Assembly: GCF_023093535.1 (NCBI RefSeq)
Contig: NZ_CP095757.1
Span: 1-64,000, forward strand
Source of the DNA: Halovivax limisalsi
GTDB taxonomy: Archaea; Halobacteriota; Halobacteria; Halobacteriales; Natrialbaceae
Reading direction: 5' to 3'
DNA: 64,000 nt
Each line of letters begins with the position of its first letter. Position 1 is the stretch's first letter. The notes under the pieces are model-generated. The model saw only the letters and a program-made list of their open reading frames with translations, ran no database searches and had not been told where the DNA came from. A program made the position numbers and the translations under genes. Positions 42,635 through 50,940 of this stretch are shown in pieces.

Positions 42635-44265
42635 GCCTCCGCGGCGCAGTCAGCAAGTGGGGTCGAGTCGGATTCCTGGTGCTCCTGGTCGCCTTCGCGC
42701 TCACGGCGCTGTTCATCCCCGGGGGCCTGATCGGCGACAGTGATCCGGTCAGCGTCGACAACGAGAGCGACGTGGACCAGCCGATCCACAACCTCGCGTT
42801 CGGACTCAACCTCGACGGCGGGGCCCGCATCAGCGCACCCCCGGTCGGAATGATGGTCGAGGACATCGAGCCAACGACGAGCGATCCGCGATCGGACCTC
42901 CGGAGCGCACTCATCGACGAACTTGGCTTGCCACCGGAGGACGCTCGCGTCCGCGCCGAGCAAACCACCGCTAACGGTCGGCAGACGATCTCGTACACGG
43001 CGGAAGTGTTCGACGGGAACGTCACCGCCGAAGAGTTCGCCGCGGCCGTCTCCACCGTCGACGGCGTCGACGTCTCCGCGGACGCCGTCCAGGACGGCGT
43101 CACCGAGGCGACTCGCCAGGAGATGATCCAAACCCTCCAGAGCAAGCTGAACGAGGCGGGTCTCTCGGGTGGGAGCGTCTACCAGACCGAGCGGCTCAAC
43201 GGCCAGCACTTCATCGTCTCCGAGGCGCCCGGATACACCACCAGCGAGTTGGAGTCGCTACTGGAAGAGCGCGGGACGGTCAGGATCGAGGCGCACTATC
43301 CCGACCCCGACGGTGACGGATTGACGAACGAGACGGTCCTCGAACAAGAGGACTTCACGAACGTCGGTCGCGCCGAGTACGACTCCGAAACCAGTCAGTG
43401 GGAGGTCGGCGTCAACGTCGTCAGCGAGACGGCACCGGAGTTCCAGGCGCGGATGAACGAACTCGGGTTCACGAGAGAGGGGCAGGGCCAATGCAGCCGC
43501 AACTATGTAGAGGACGGGCAGGTCAACATGGACGAGTGGAGCAATCAGTACTGCCTCGTCACGATCTCGGGGGACGAGGTCGTCAGCGCGCACTCGATGG
43601 GAGACCTGGCAGAGGGGATGCGAGCGGGAACGTGGGCCAACAATCCGACGTTCCAGATGACGTCGAACGAGCGAGCCGAAGCCCAGCAGCTCTCGATCAA
43701 CCTCCGGGCCGGGGCGCTGACCGCGCCGCTCGACTTCGGCGACGCGCAGTACTTCTCGGTGCAGCCGGCGCTCGCCCAGCAGTTCAAGTCCTACTCGCTG
43801 CTCATCGGGATCCTGTCCGTGCTCGCCGTCAGCGCGACGGTGTTCGTGCGCTATCGCGACCGGCGCGTCGCCCTCCCGATGATCCTCACCGCGATGGCGG
43901 AGGTCCTCATCCTGCTCGGCGTGGCCGCGACCGCCGGGATGGCGATCGACCTGGCCCACGTCGCCGGCTTTATCGCCGTCGTCGGGACGGGCGTGGACGA
44001 CCTGATCATCATCGCCGACGAGGTGATGGACGAGGGCGACGTCAGCCAGGGCCGGGTGTTCGACACGCGCTTCCGCAAGGCGTTCTGGATCATCGGTGCC
44101 GCCGCGGCGACGACGATCATCGCCATGTCGCCCCTGGCCGTGATGAGCCTGGGCGACCTGCGCGGGTTCGCCATCATCACCATCCTCGGCGTCCTGATCG
44201 GCGTCTTCGTCACCCGCCCGGCTTACGGAGACATCCTCCGCAAGCTCATGACGCGCGGGCAGTAG
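42631..44265 (+). CDS. secD: protein-export membrane protein SecD
   Basis: A 544-residue partner of SecF. Residue order: N-terminal helix (VGFLVLLVAFALTALFIPGG), the extracytoplasmic segment beginning NLAFGLNLDGGARI near residue 55, the P1-like domains, then six helices from about residue 385 with VAGFIAVVGTGVDDLIIIADEVMDEG near 450 and the FWIIGAAAATTIIAMSPLAVMSLGDLRGFAII stretch. The Asp pair in GVDDLIII corresponds to the conserved ion-pathway motif. The extracytoplasmic part carries two cysteines (CSRNYVED and YCLVTISG) that could pair. Start overlaps the secF stop. Confidence 0.95.
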   Translation: MSLRGAVSKWGRVGFLVLLVAFALTALFIPGGLIGDSDPVSVDNESDVDQPIHNLAFGLNLDGGARISAPPVGMMVEDIEPTTSDPRSDLRSALIDELGLPPEDARVRAEQTTANGRQTISYTAEVFDGNVTAEEFAAAVSTVDGVDVSADAVQDGVTEATRQEMIQTLQSKLNEAGLSGGSVYQTERLNGQHFIVSEAPGYTTSELESLLEERGTVRIEAHYPDPDGDGLTNETVLEQEDFTNVGRAEYDSETSQWEVGVNVVSETAPEFQARMNELGFTREGQGQCSRNYVEDGQVNMDEWSNQYCLVTISGDEVVSAHSMGDLAEGMRAGTWANNPTFQMTSNERAEAQQLSINLRAGALTAPLDFGDAQYFSVQPALAQQFKSYSLLIGILSVLAVSATVFVRYRDRRVALPMILTAMAEVLILLGVAATAGMAIDLAHVAGFIAVVGTGVDDLIIIADEVMDEGDVSQGRVFDTRFRKAFWIIGAAAATTIIAMSPLAVMSLGDLRGFAIITILGVLIGVFVTRPAYGDILRKLMTRGQ

Positions 44266-44424
44266 CGATCGTGCGTTTCGGTGGCGGCCGGTTCGACGGT
44301 CCGAACGGGGAATTGGTCGGCGCCAAACGCCGAGGCGGACTGACTCTCGCAGCCGGGCTCCCCGATGCGTCGCAGCCGGTGGACGCCGTCGGAAACAGCC
44401 GTGGCCGATTTCGGTCGGAGTCAG

Positions 44425-44433
44425 CTATTTAGT
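44425..44433 (+). promoter_or_regulatory. TATA-like box for the 51-residue membrane protein
   Basis: CTATTTAGT is centred 28 nt before the ATG at 44457, in leaderless spacing. Confidence 0.5.
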
Positions 44434-44456
44434 CCTACAGACAGAATTTCGGACCG

Positions 44457-44612
44457 ATGACGTCAGACGGACCGAAGCCGCCGAACCGCGACCCGCACTT
44501 CGATCCCAATCTCCCGCTGACGACAGGGAACGTGCCGCGGTGGGTGGCCCTCGCGGTCGTCGGCTATATGATACTCTCGCTGGTGATCGCGTTTTACGTG
44601 TTCGTCCTGTGA
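44457..44612 (+). CDS. 51-residue single-helix membrane protein
   Basis: A short gene with an N-terminal Pro/Asp-rich segment (MTSDGPKPPNRDPHFDPNLP) and a single C-terminal hydrophobic helix, WVALAVVGYMILSLVIAFYVFVL, ending the protein. The TATA-like box at 44425 supports it. It is probably a tail-anchored membrane protein; it resembles short conserved haloarchaeal proteins that follow secDF but I cannot name a family. It is convergent with truA, 19 bp apart. Confidence 0.7.
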   Translation: MTSDGPKPPNRDPHFDPNLPLTTGNVPRWVALAVVGYMILSLVIAFYVFVL

Positions 44613-44631
44613 ATGACTCAGGAAGCGCACA

Positions 44632-45561
44632 TCAAAGTAAACCATCGCTCACTTGCCGCGCGACGCGAGCGCCGATCGTCCGCTCGATCCGGGCCCGTTC
44701 GAAGACGGTTCGGGCGCTCGTCGCCGCCTCCTCGTCGACCGCGAAGGTGACGTTCGGGTACGTTACATCGGTCAGAACCAGGGGTTCCGGCGGCGCTGGT
44801 GGAATCCCCTCGTGACCGGGCAGCGGATCGGCGTCGAAGACGCGATCGATTTTTTCGAGCGACGCCTCCCCGCTTCCGACGCGCTGGATCAGCGTGGCGA
44901 GGCGCCGGACGAGCTGTCGGCAGAAGCCGCCGGCGCGAACGGTGAGGACCAGAACGTCGCCGTCGCGCTCGGCCGCGATGTCGATCGTCCGCTCGGTGTT
45001 GTCGTCGTCCGGCGTGAGATTATGGTAGTCGTGCGTGCCCGAGAGAGCGCGACACGCCTCGCGAACGCGATCGTCAGAGACGGGCGGCCAGTCGGCGTCG
45101 GCGACGGAGTCGGCTCCCTGGTCACTCGTTGGCGCGTTGGCCTCGTCACTGCCCGCCAACGTACGGCGGTCGTCCGCCGGCGGCGCGTAGAGGTGGTACG
45201 CGTACGTGCGCTCGCTCGCGTCGTGGGTCGCGTGGAAGTCCGACGCCACGTCCGCGTGCGCCCAGGCGCGGATCGAGGCCGGGAGGTCGGCGTTCAGCGC
45301 CCGCGACGAGAGCCAGTCGGGCGCGTCGAACGCGACGGTCTGGGCGAGCGCGGAGACGCCGGCGTCGGTGCGGCCGGCGGCGGCGTAGCCCCGGGGCCGA
45401 TCGGGGACCTCACCGCCATCGACGGCCGAGTGCTCGGCTGGCCGGTAAGCTCCCAGCGCGCGGAGCGCGTCGAAGATGGCGTCCTCGACGGTCGGGACAT
45501 CGGGCTGGCGCTGGAAGCCGCGATAGTTCCGGCCGTCGTACGCGAGGCGATACGCGCGCAT
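44632..45561 (-). CDS. truA: tRNA pseudouridine synthase A
   Basis: A 309-residue pseudouridine synthase modifying the anticodon stem of tRNA (positions 38-40). The opening MRAYRLAYDGRNYRGFQRQP is characteristic, the catalytic Asp lies in AAGRTDAGVSALAQTV near residue 66, and DFHATHDASERTYAYHLYAP near 110. An insertion of about 35 Asp/Ala/Thr-rich residues separates YAPPADDRRTL from the next motif. The C-terminal half contains LVLTVRAGGFCRQLVRRLATL with the conserved Arg. The ATG complement is at 45559-45561. Confidence 0.95.
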   Translation of the reverse strand: MRAYRLAYDGRNYRGFQRQPDVPTVEDAIFDALRALGAYRPAEHSAVDGGEVPDRPRGYAAAGRTDAGVSALAQTVAFDAPDWLSSRALNADLPASIRAWAHADVASDFHATHDASERTYAYHLYAPPADDRRTLAGSDEANAPTSDQGADSVADADWPPVSDDRVREACRALSGTHDYHNLTPDDDNTERTIDIAAERDGDVLVLTVRAGGFCRQLVRRLATLIQRVGSGEASLEKIDRVFDADPLPGHEGIPPAPPEPLVLTDVTYPNVTFAVDEEAATSARTVFERARIERTIGARVARQVSDGLL

Positions 45562-45772
45562 GGTGGGCGGGTTCCGTCGCCACCGGGTTAGCTTCGTCGG
45601 GTCCGGTTACTCACTCTCGTTCGTTTCAGCGGTCCCCGCACCACGGCTCCTTCCCGAAATTAGGCTCCGGGAGGCGTGACGAGCGGCGGAAGTGCTGGTA
45701 GCGACCGATCGAGTACCACCTGCGTACGCCGGGGCGGTGACCTTCACACTCACCGCTGCAGGTACGGGTACC

Positions 45773-47290
45773 ATGACCCTTGCTGGCGATTCGGCGGAGG
45801 ACGGGGAGAGCCATACTACTGGGCGGTCGAGCAGCGACGACGGTCGGCGCAACGTCTGTCTGGTCGTGCTCGATACCGCCCGATCGATCGACGTCGACGC
45901 GGAGACGATGCCGACGCTGTCACGACTCGGCGAGGCGGGTACGCGGTTCGAGCGTGCGTTCGCGACGGCGCCGTGGACCGTCCCGTCCCACGCCTCGCTG
46001 TTCACCGGCACGTATCCCAGCGAGCACGGCACGCACGGCGCCAGCCCGGCGCTCGACGATCGACTGCGGACGCTCCCCGAGGCGTTCGCCGACGCCGGCT
46101 ACGAGACCGTCGGCGTCTCGAACAACACCTGGATCACCGACGAGTTCGGGTTCGACCGCGGGTTCGGTCACCTGCGACGGGGCTGGCAGTACCGCCAGTC
46201 CGATACCGACATGGGAACCGTGGTTCGCGGCGAGTGCCTGACGGAGAAGCTCCAGGCCGCACGGGAACGCCTCTTCGATGGCAATCCGCTCGTCAACCTC
46301 GCGAACGTCGTCTACAGCGAGTTCGTCCAGCCGACCGGCGACGACGGCGCGGCGCGGAGCGTCGACTGGATCTGCGAGTGGCTCCAGAATCGGGACGGCT
46401 CTCGGCCCTTCTTCTGTTTTCTAAACTGTATCGAACCGCACGTCGTCTACGATCCACCCCGTGAGTACGCGGCGGCGTTCCTCCCCGCCGGCGTCGACCA
46501 CGAGACCGCCAGGTCGATTCGTCAGGATCCCCGCGCCTTCGACTGCGGCGAGTACGACCTCTCCGAGGCGGAGTTCGAGGCGCTCCGCGGGCTCTACCGG
46601 GGATCGCTGGCCTACGTGGACGAGCAGTTGGCGACGCTCCGCGAGACCCTCGACGCCGCCGGCGAACTCGAGCGGACCGTCTTCGTGATCTGCGGCGACC
46701 ACGGCGAACACGTCGGCGAACGCGGTTTCTTCGGCCACCAGTACAACCTCTACGACACCGTCCTGTCCGTCCCGCTCGTGATCCACGGCGGCCCCTTCGC
46801 GAACGGCGGCCGTCGCGACGAGCTGGTCCAGTTGCTCGATCTGCCCGAGACGCTCCTCGACGCAACCGGGATCCGGGACGACCCGCTTCGAGACCAGAGC
46901 CAGGGGCGCTCGCTGGGCCTGGATTCGACCGCTGCGCCTCGAGAGGCCGTCTTCGCGGAGTACGTCACGCCGCAACCGTCGATCGACCGGCTGGAGGCCC
47001 GGTTCGGGGACGTACCCGATCGGATCTACGACTTCGATCGCCGACTGCGCGCCGTCCGCACCGAGCGCTACAAGTACGTCGAGGGCGACGACGGCTTTCG
47101 GCGCCTGCACGACCTGCGGCGCGATCCGAACGAGGCCCGCGACGTCGCCGACGCGAAGCCGTCGGCGGTGGCCGCACTGCGAGAGCGACTCGACGCCCGA
47201 CTCGGTCCGCTCGACGCGCCCGTTCGGTCGGACGCCGTGGCGATGACCGAGGGAACCAAACAGCGACTCGCCGACCTCGGATATCGCTGA
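45773..47290 (+). CDS. sulfatase/alkaline phosphatase superfamily hydrolase with a Thr/Ser nucleophile site
   Basis: A 505-residue member. The metal-ligand block is NVCLVVLDTARSID near residue 27 and the nucleophile block is TAPWTVPSHASLFTGTYPSEHGTHG, followed by FVICGDHGEHVGERGFFGHQYNLYDTVLSVPLVIHGG near 305. The formylglycine cysteine/serine of true sulfatases (C/S-x-P-x-R) is replaced by T-V-P-S-H, so it may be a Thr-nucleophile phosphotransferase or phosphodiesterase-like enzyme. I start at the ATG at 45773; a GTG at 45692 is alternative and a TATA-like GAAATTAGG lies about 30 nt before that GTG. Near a second, Cys-type sulfatase. Confidence 0.82.
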   Translation: MTLAGDSAEDGESHTTGRSSSDDGRRNVCLVVLDTARSIDVDAETMPTLSRLGEAGTRFERAFATAPWTVPSHASLFTGTYPSEHGTHGASPALDDRLRTLPEAFADAGYETVGVSNNTWITDEFGFDRGFGHLRRGWQYRQSDTDMGTVVRGECLTEKLQAARERLFDGNPLVNLANVVYSEFVQPTGDDGAARSVDWICEWLQNRDGSRPFFCFLNCIEPHVVYDPPREYAAAFLPAGVDHETARSIRQDPRAFDCGEYDLSEAEFEALRGLYRGSLAYVDEQLATLRETLDAAGELERTVFVICGDHGEHVGERGFFGHQYNLYDTVLSVPLVIHGGPFANGGRRDELVQLLDLPETLLDATGIRDDPLRDQSQGRSLGLDSTAAPREAVFAEYVTPQPSIDRLEARFGDVPDRIYDFDRRLRAVRTERYKYVEGDDGFRRLHDLRRDPNEARDVADAKPSAVAALRERLDARLGPLDAPVRSDAVAMTEGTKQRLADLGYR

Positions 47291-47379
47291 CCCGAGGGTG
47301 AACCCGTCGCGTCGGGAAGGGGCAGAGATTCGTCTCGTCGGAATGGAGCGAACGTAGAGACAGTGATCGATCCGTCGCT

Positions 47380-47700
47380 TCAGACGTTGTACTCGACGTG
47401 AACGGACGGGGTGCTGGCGGATTCCGGTGCGGGTGTTCCGCTCCAGTCGACGAGGTGGACGTTCGCCAGTTCGCCCGAGAAACGGAGGCGCGTGACGCCG
47501 ACCTCGATCGATCCTTCGACCGCCGATCCCGAGACGATCGTGGTATCGGCGACCGGATCGTCGGAAACCGCTTCGATCTCGCCGTCGACCGTCACTTCGA
47601 AGGCGGACGGAACGCCTCGGCCGACGATCGTGACGAGATTTGGAAGTGGTTCCTCTCCGTTCGACTGCACACCGGTTCGTACCGGATTGTCGCGTGCCAT
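47380..47700 (-). CDS. haloarchaeal protein of unknown function, small beta-rich
   Basis: A 106-residue protein with the sequence blocks NLVTIVGRGVPSAFEVTVDGEIEAVSDDPVADTTIVSG and VTRLRFSGELANVHLVDWSGTPAPE. The alternating hydrophobic pattern suggests a small beta-sandwich. No cysteine. GACTTATGG lies 28-35 nt before the ATG, so the gene appears to have its own leaderless promoter. I recognise no named family. It is convergent with the first sulfatase. Confidence 0.65.
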   Translation of the reverse strand: MARDNPVRTGVQSNGEEPLPNLVTIVGRGVPSAFEVTVDGEIEAVSDDPVADTTIVSGSAVEGSIEVGVTRLRFSGELANVHLVDWSGTPAPESASTPSVHVEYNV

Positions 47701-48087
47701 ACCGGGAAACGCTGGGGGTCGACCATAAGTCTTCTAGTCCCACGGGACGTTCGGTCAGAAATAGATAAATTACTCCATATTTGTAAATTTCTGCCTGGGT
47801 GACTCTCAGGAACGGGTGACTGTATCGGACGCCTACCAGAACCGCAGGCGGATCAATGGCCGACTACTCCGGCGAGGGCGGGCGGTTGCCCGTGAGAGCC
47901 CGGAGATCGACCGCGGTGACCGGTTCGGCGCTGCGAGCGACGACGATCGATGAAACGATGATTACCGACAGCGAAACGGACGGACGCGCGGCGCAACGAT
48001 TCAGGCGCACCGACAGTATGGCGTCATTATTCCCGGTATGAAAGCAGTAACAACGGTCCGTCTCGTGGAGTGTCTCTCTGGTTGTCG
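47701..48087. other. 387-bp intergenic stretch with an AT-rich inverted repeat
   Basis: It contains an AT-rich island at about 47756-47795 with CAGAAAT and ATTTCTG arms, and farther on GC-rich sequence without a family-like ORF. A 61-codon open frame at 47856-48041 has no resemblance to a protein family. A promoter for the PadR gene may lie near 48045 (CAGTAACAAC). Confidence 0.55.
47756..47793. repeat. 38-bp AT-rich inverted repeat
   Basis: Perfect 7-bp arms CAGAAAT (47756-47762) and ATTTCTG (47787-47793) flank a 24-bp AT-rich centre with TAAATTACTCC and ATATTTGTAA. This looks like an operator or paired promoter site. Confidence 0.5.
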
Positions 48088-48363
48088 ATGCACGAACTCA
48101 CCGGGTTCCAACGCGACTTGCTGTACGTGATCGCCGCGGCCGATCAGCCGTCCGGCCAGGAAGTCAAAGCCGAGATCGAGGGCTACTACAGCTCCGATAT
48201 CAACCACGGCCGGCTGTATCCGAACCTCGACACGCTCGTCGACCGCGGGCTGGTCGAAAAGGGCCAGCTCGACCGCCGGACGAACTACTACGACATCACC
48301 CAGGAGGGCAGGCAGCTGATCGAGGACCGACGCGAGTGGGAATCGCAGTACGTCGATACGTAA
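48088..48363 (+). CDS. PadR family transcriptional regulator
   Basis: A 91-residue winged helix protein: ELTGFQRDLLYVIAAADQPSGQEVKAEIEGYYSSDINHGRLYPNLDTLVDRGLVEKGQLDRRTNYYDITQEGRQLIEDRREWE. The NHGRLYPNLDTLVDRGLVEK segment is the PadR-type recognition helix and wing. The ATG at 48088 is used; an upstream TTG gives a poorer N terminus. It lies between two sulfatase-superfamily genes, so local control of these is possible but unproven. Confidence 0.9.
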   Translation: MHELTGFQRDLLYVIAAADQPSGQEVKAEIEGYYSSDINHGRLYPNLDTLVDRGLVEKGQLDRRTNYYDITQEGRQLIEDRREWESQYVDT

Positions 48364-48662
48364 TGGCGTCGGCCTCCCGCGCGGCGACCGCGATCACGCA
48401 GCGACAGCACTCGCGTTTGCGCACCCGCCCCAGATGGACCGCCGTCGGTCGGTCCGGTGAGCCGATGGTGTCGACCGCTCGTCCCCCAGCACCGAGTGCA
48501 GCCGATTCCGCCCCTGGAGCGACGAAGATTCGATCGGCAGGAGCGGCCCCGACACGCGACATCGAAGAGCCATCCGTCCGCTCGCGGGTCCGGTAGGCGT
48601 CGACCCGGTCAGCCACGTGCGACCCGCCGAGCGATCGTCGACCGCGCAGTTGCCTGACAACC
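48364..48662. other. 299-bp intergenic stretch, nothing seen
   Basis: Between the PadR stop and the convergent sulfatase stop. Open frames here encode Arg/Ser/Pro-rich sequence without a family pattern, and no clear stem-loop with T-run or promoter was found. Confidence 0.5.
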
Positions 48663-50156
48663 TCACTCGAACGTCCGGGGGACCCACGTCCGGTAGGGGT
48701 CGTTCGTCTCCGCCATCCAGCCGACGAGGCGATCGACCAGATCCGCACGCACGTCGGCGTAGTCGGGGTGATCGATCAAGTTGACGAGCTGGGCCGGGTC
48801 GGCCTCGCGGTCGTAGAGTTCGTTCGTGTCGGGGCCGTTGTAGACGAACGTGTAGCGGTCGGTCCTGACCATCCGCTGGGTGTAGAGGCCGAACTCCTCG
48901 CCGTAGTACTCGCCGAACGTGGCGTCCGGCCAGGCGTGAGGGCGTCGTCCGTCGAGTAGCGGTTCGAGACTGCGCGCGTCGAAGGCGTCCGGAATCGGGA
49001 CGTCGGCTGCGTCGCAGAACGTCGCCGCCAGGTCGTGCAAGTGGACCGGCGCGTCGCAGGTCGACCCCGCCTCGACCTCGCCGGGCCAGCGGACCTGGAG
49101 CGGGATCCGGTAGGTGTCGTCGTACATCAGCGGCCCCTTGTTGAACTGGCGGTGGCCGCCCACGAAGTCGCCGTGATCGGACGCGTGGACCACCATCGTG
49201 TCGGCGGCGAGTCCGCTCTCCGCCAGCGCGTCGAGCACCCGGCCGATCTGGTCGTCGAGCAGCGAGACGAACCCCCAGTACTTCGCGAGCACCGCCTTCC
49301 AGGTCGCGCGATCGAAGTCATCGACGCCGCGGTAGGAGAGAAACTGCTCCTGGACGCGGGGCTTGCCGGCGTAGGGTTCGGCGAAGCTCGCTGGCAGTTC
49401 CACGTCGGCGGGATCGTACATCGACGCGTACGGTTCCGGGATCACGTACGGATGGTGGGGCCCGTAGAAGTCCGCTCGGTGGAAGAACGGCCGACCAGCC
49501 TCGGCTTCCCCGGGACTGGGTTCGTCGCCACCCGCCCCGGCATCCGGCGCTCGATCGTCCGCGTGGGCCCGGATCGCCTCGATCGTCCGGTCGGCGATAA
49601 AGTGTGCGCGCGTGGCTTCGATGTCGACCGGCGTGGTCGCCGCGACCAGCGTTCCGTCGCCACCGCGGGTGTAGACGGCGTCGGAAAAGGCCACCTCGCC
49701 GAGTGGCGCCCCGAACTCCTCGGCACGGTAGTGAGCGAACGCGTCGTCGAGATCGGGATCGTGGTGGTCGTCGCTGCCCCCGAGGTAGGCGAAGCCGAAA
49801 TCCTCGGGCCCCTGATCGCGCCCCACGTGCCACTTGCCCGCGTACGTACAGCGGTAGCCAGCTTCGGCGAGCCGTTCGGAGTACGTCGGTAGCCCGGGAT
49901 CAAGATTCGGGCGGATCGCGTCCGCCTCGTGGCTGTTGTTCACCATGCCGTGCCCGTGGGGAAACTGCCCGGTGAGTAACGACGCCCGCGCGCTCGTACA
50001 GATGCTGATCGGCGTGGTCGCCTCGGTAAACCGCATCCCGTCGGCCGCGAGGCGATCCAACGCGGGCGTCTCGACCGGCGGCCCGTCGGGCGCCGTGACG
50101 TCGTATCGCTCCTGGTCGGTGAGAAGTACCAGCACGTTCGGTGGCGCGTCGACCAT
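48663..50156 (-). CDS. sulfatase (Cys-type formylglycine sulfatase)
   Basis: A 497-residue sulfatase. The N-terminal metal block is NVLVLLTDQERYDV near residue 8 and the nucleophile block PISICTSARASLLTGQFPHGHGM near residue 53 carries the Cys of a C-x-S/P-x-R site, expected to be converted to formylglycine. Further features: YAGKWHVGRDQGPEDFGF near 105 (conserved Lys/His), HASDHGDFVGGHRQFNKGPLMYDDTYRIPLQVRWPG near 330, and a C-terminal block ELYDREADPAQLVNL. CCATTAACACC lies about 30 nt before the ATG. The substrate is a sulfate ester; which one is not known. Confidence 0.9.
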   Translation of the reverse strand: MVDAPPNVLVLLTDQERYDVTAPDGPPVETPALDRLAADGMRFTEATTPISICTSARASLLTGQFPHGHGMVNNSHEADAIRPNLDPGLPTYSERLAEAGYRCTYAGKWHVGRDQGPEDFGFAYLGGSDDHHDPDLDDAFAHYRAEEFGAPLGEVAFSDAVYTRGGDGTLVAATTPVDIEATRAHFIADRTIEAIRAHADDRAPDAGAGGDEPSPGEAEAGRPFFHRADFYGPHHPYVIPEPYASMYDPADVELPASFAEPYAGKPRVQEQFLSYRGVDDFDRATWKAVLAKYWGFVSLLDDQIGRVLDALAESGLAADTMVVHASDHGDFVGGHRQFNKGPLMYDDTYRIPLQVRWPGEVEAGSTCDAPVHLHDLAATFCDAADVPIPDAFDARSLEPLLDGRRPHAWPDATFGEYYGEEFGLYTQRMVRTDRYTFVYNGPDTNELYDREADPAQLVNLIDHPDYADVRADLVDRLVGWMAETNDPYRTWVPRTFE

Positions 50157-50355
50157 CGGCGTCGCTACACCGACCGCGGTGTTAATGGTGGGGTGGGCAG
50201 CGGCGCGACCCGCTCCGGACCGGCCCGCGCTGATTCGGTACCGACCAGCGCGCAGCGACCGCCACCCGGCCAACGGCGGCGACCGCCCGGGTAGCAAAAA
50301 TTACCCCGGATATCGTGGATCCGGATACGTTATCGAGCAGCCCGTATCGGGGCGT

Positions 50356-50508
50356 ATGTCCACAGATGCCGCACACGTCCCGGACGAGATCGACAGGGAG
50401 AACGCCCGCCTCGCGGCCATCGGCCTCGCGGTCTGGATGGCCGTCACGATCGTCGCCGTCGTCCTGCTGTGGGTCTTCGGTCCCTGGATCACGTCCCTGC
50501 TCGTCTAA
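50356..50508 (+). CDS. 50-residue single-helix membrane protein
   Basis: A short protein with an acidic N terminus (MSTDAAHVPDEIDRENARLA) and one hydrophobic helix, AIGLAVWMAVTIVAVVLLWVFGPWI, up to the C terminus. CGTTATCGAG lies about 25 nt before the ATG. It is divergent from the second sulfatase. It looks like a short tail-anchored membrane protein; no family is named. Confidence 0.65.
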   Translation: MSTDAAHVPDEIDRENARLAAIGLAVWMAVTIVAVVLLWVFGPWITSLLV

Positions 50509-50570
50509 CCCGCCCGATCGAACTGGCGCCGTCGCGAACCGATCCGACCGCGTCAGCCATCGGTCCGTAG

Positions 50571-50579
50571 AATTATATG
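50571..50579 (+). promoter_or_regulatory. TATA-like box upstream of a second 21-codon upstream ORF
   Basis: AATTATATG lies 30-38 nt before the ATG at 50609 and about 95 nt before the zinc microprotein start at 50671, so initiation at the small ORF is expected. Confidence 0.45.
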
Positions 50580-50608
50580 GAATCGGCGGAGAGTCACGCG
50601 CACCTAAA

Positions 50609-50674
50609 ATGCGTGTCGACGTACAGCCGACGACTGACCGATCGCGCGTCCCTGCCGATACTCGAGAACCGTGA
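50609..50674 (+). CDS. candidate 21-residue leader peptide overlapping the next gene by GTGA
   Basis: A 21-codon ORF starting MRVDVQPTTD and ending with TGA inside GTGA at 50671-50674, where GTG is the start of the next gene. It has the same length and the same overlap type as the leader ORF at 39809, with a TATA-like box in leaderless spacing. No family is expected at this length. Confidence 0.35.
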   Translation: MRVDVQPTTDRSRVPADTREP

Positions 50675-50856
50675 CCACCGCCTATTGCGAGGTCTGTGAC
50701 TGGGCCGAAGGAACCGGCGACGGGACCAGCCGGAGCGACCTGAATCGCGCGATGATCGACCACCACGTCGAGACCGGACACGCCCCGATCGAGACGATCG
50801 AGGCGGACGCCTCCCGCGACGAACCCGCTCAGCCGACCGTCGAGCTGGACCGGTGA
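50671..50856 (+). CDS. small zinc-binding protein
   Basis: A 61-residue protein starting with GTG. The pattern YCEVCDWAEG (Cys-x2-Cys) plus AMIDHHVETGHAP (two or three His about 25 residues later) is a C2H2-like zinc site. The C-terminal third is acidic. Similar short zinc proteins are frequent in haloarchaea, but their function is mostly unknown. The start overlaps the leader ORF. It lies 84 bp before the convergent hisS stop. Confidence 0.7.
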   Translation: MTTAYCEVCDWAEGTGDGTSRSDLNRAMIDHHVETGHAPIETIEADASRDEPAQPTVELDR

Positions 50857-50940
50857 TTCGGACGACGGGGAGGACGCGATCTGGAGCGTCGGCGACGTCG
50901 GTCGGGTCACCGCCGGCCCCGGTCGACTCACTCCGGACGA

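Noticed and set aside
47856-48041. A 61-codon ORF in the intergenic stretch before PadR
   Set aside because: Sequence is low in information and has no promoter at proper spacing.
48336-48596. An 86-codon ORF after PadR
   Set aside because: Overlaps the PadR end and is Ala/Arg/Ser-rich without a domain pattern.
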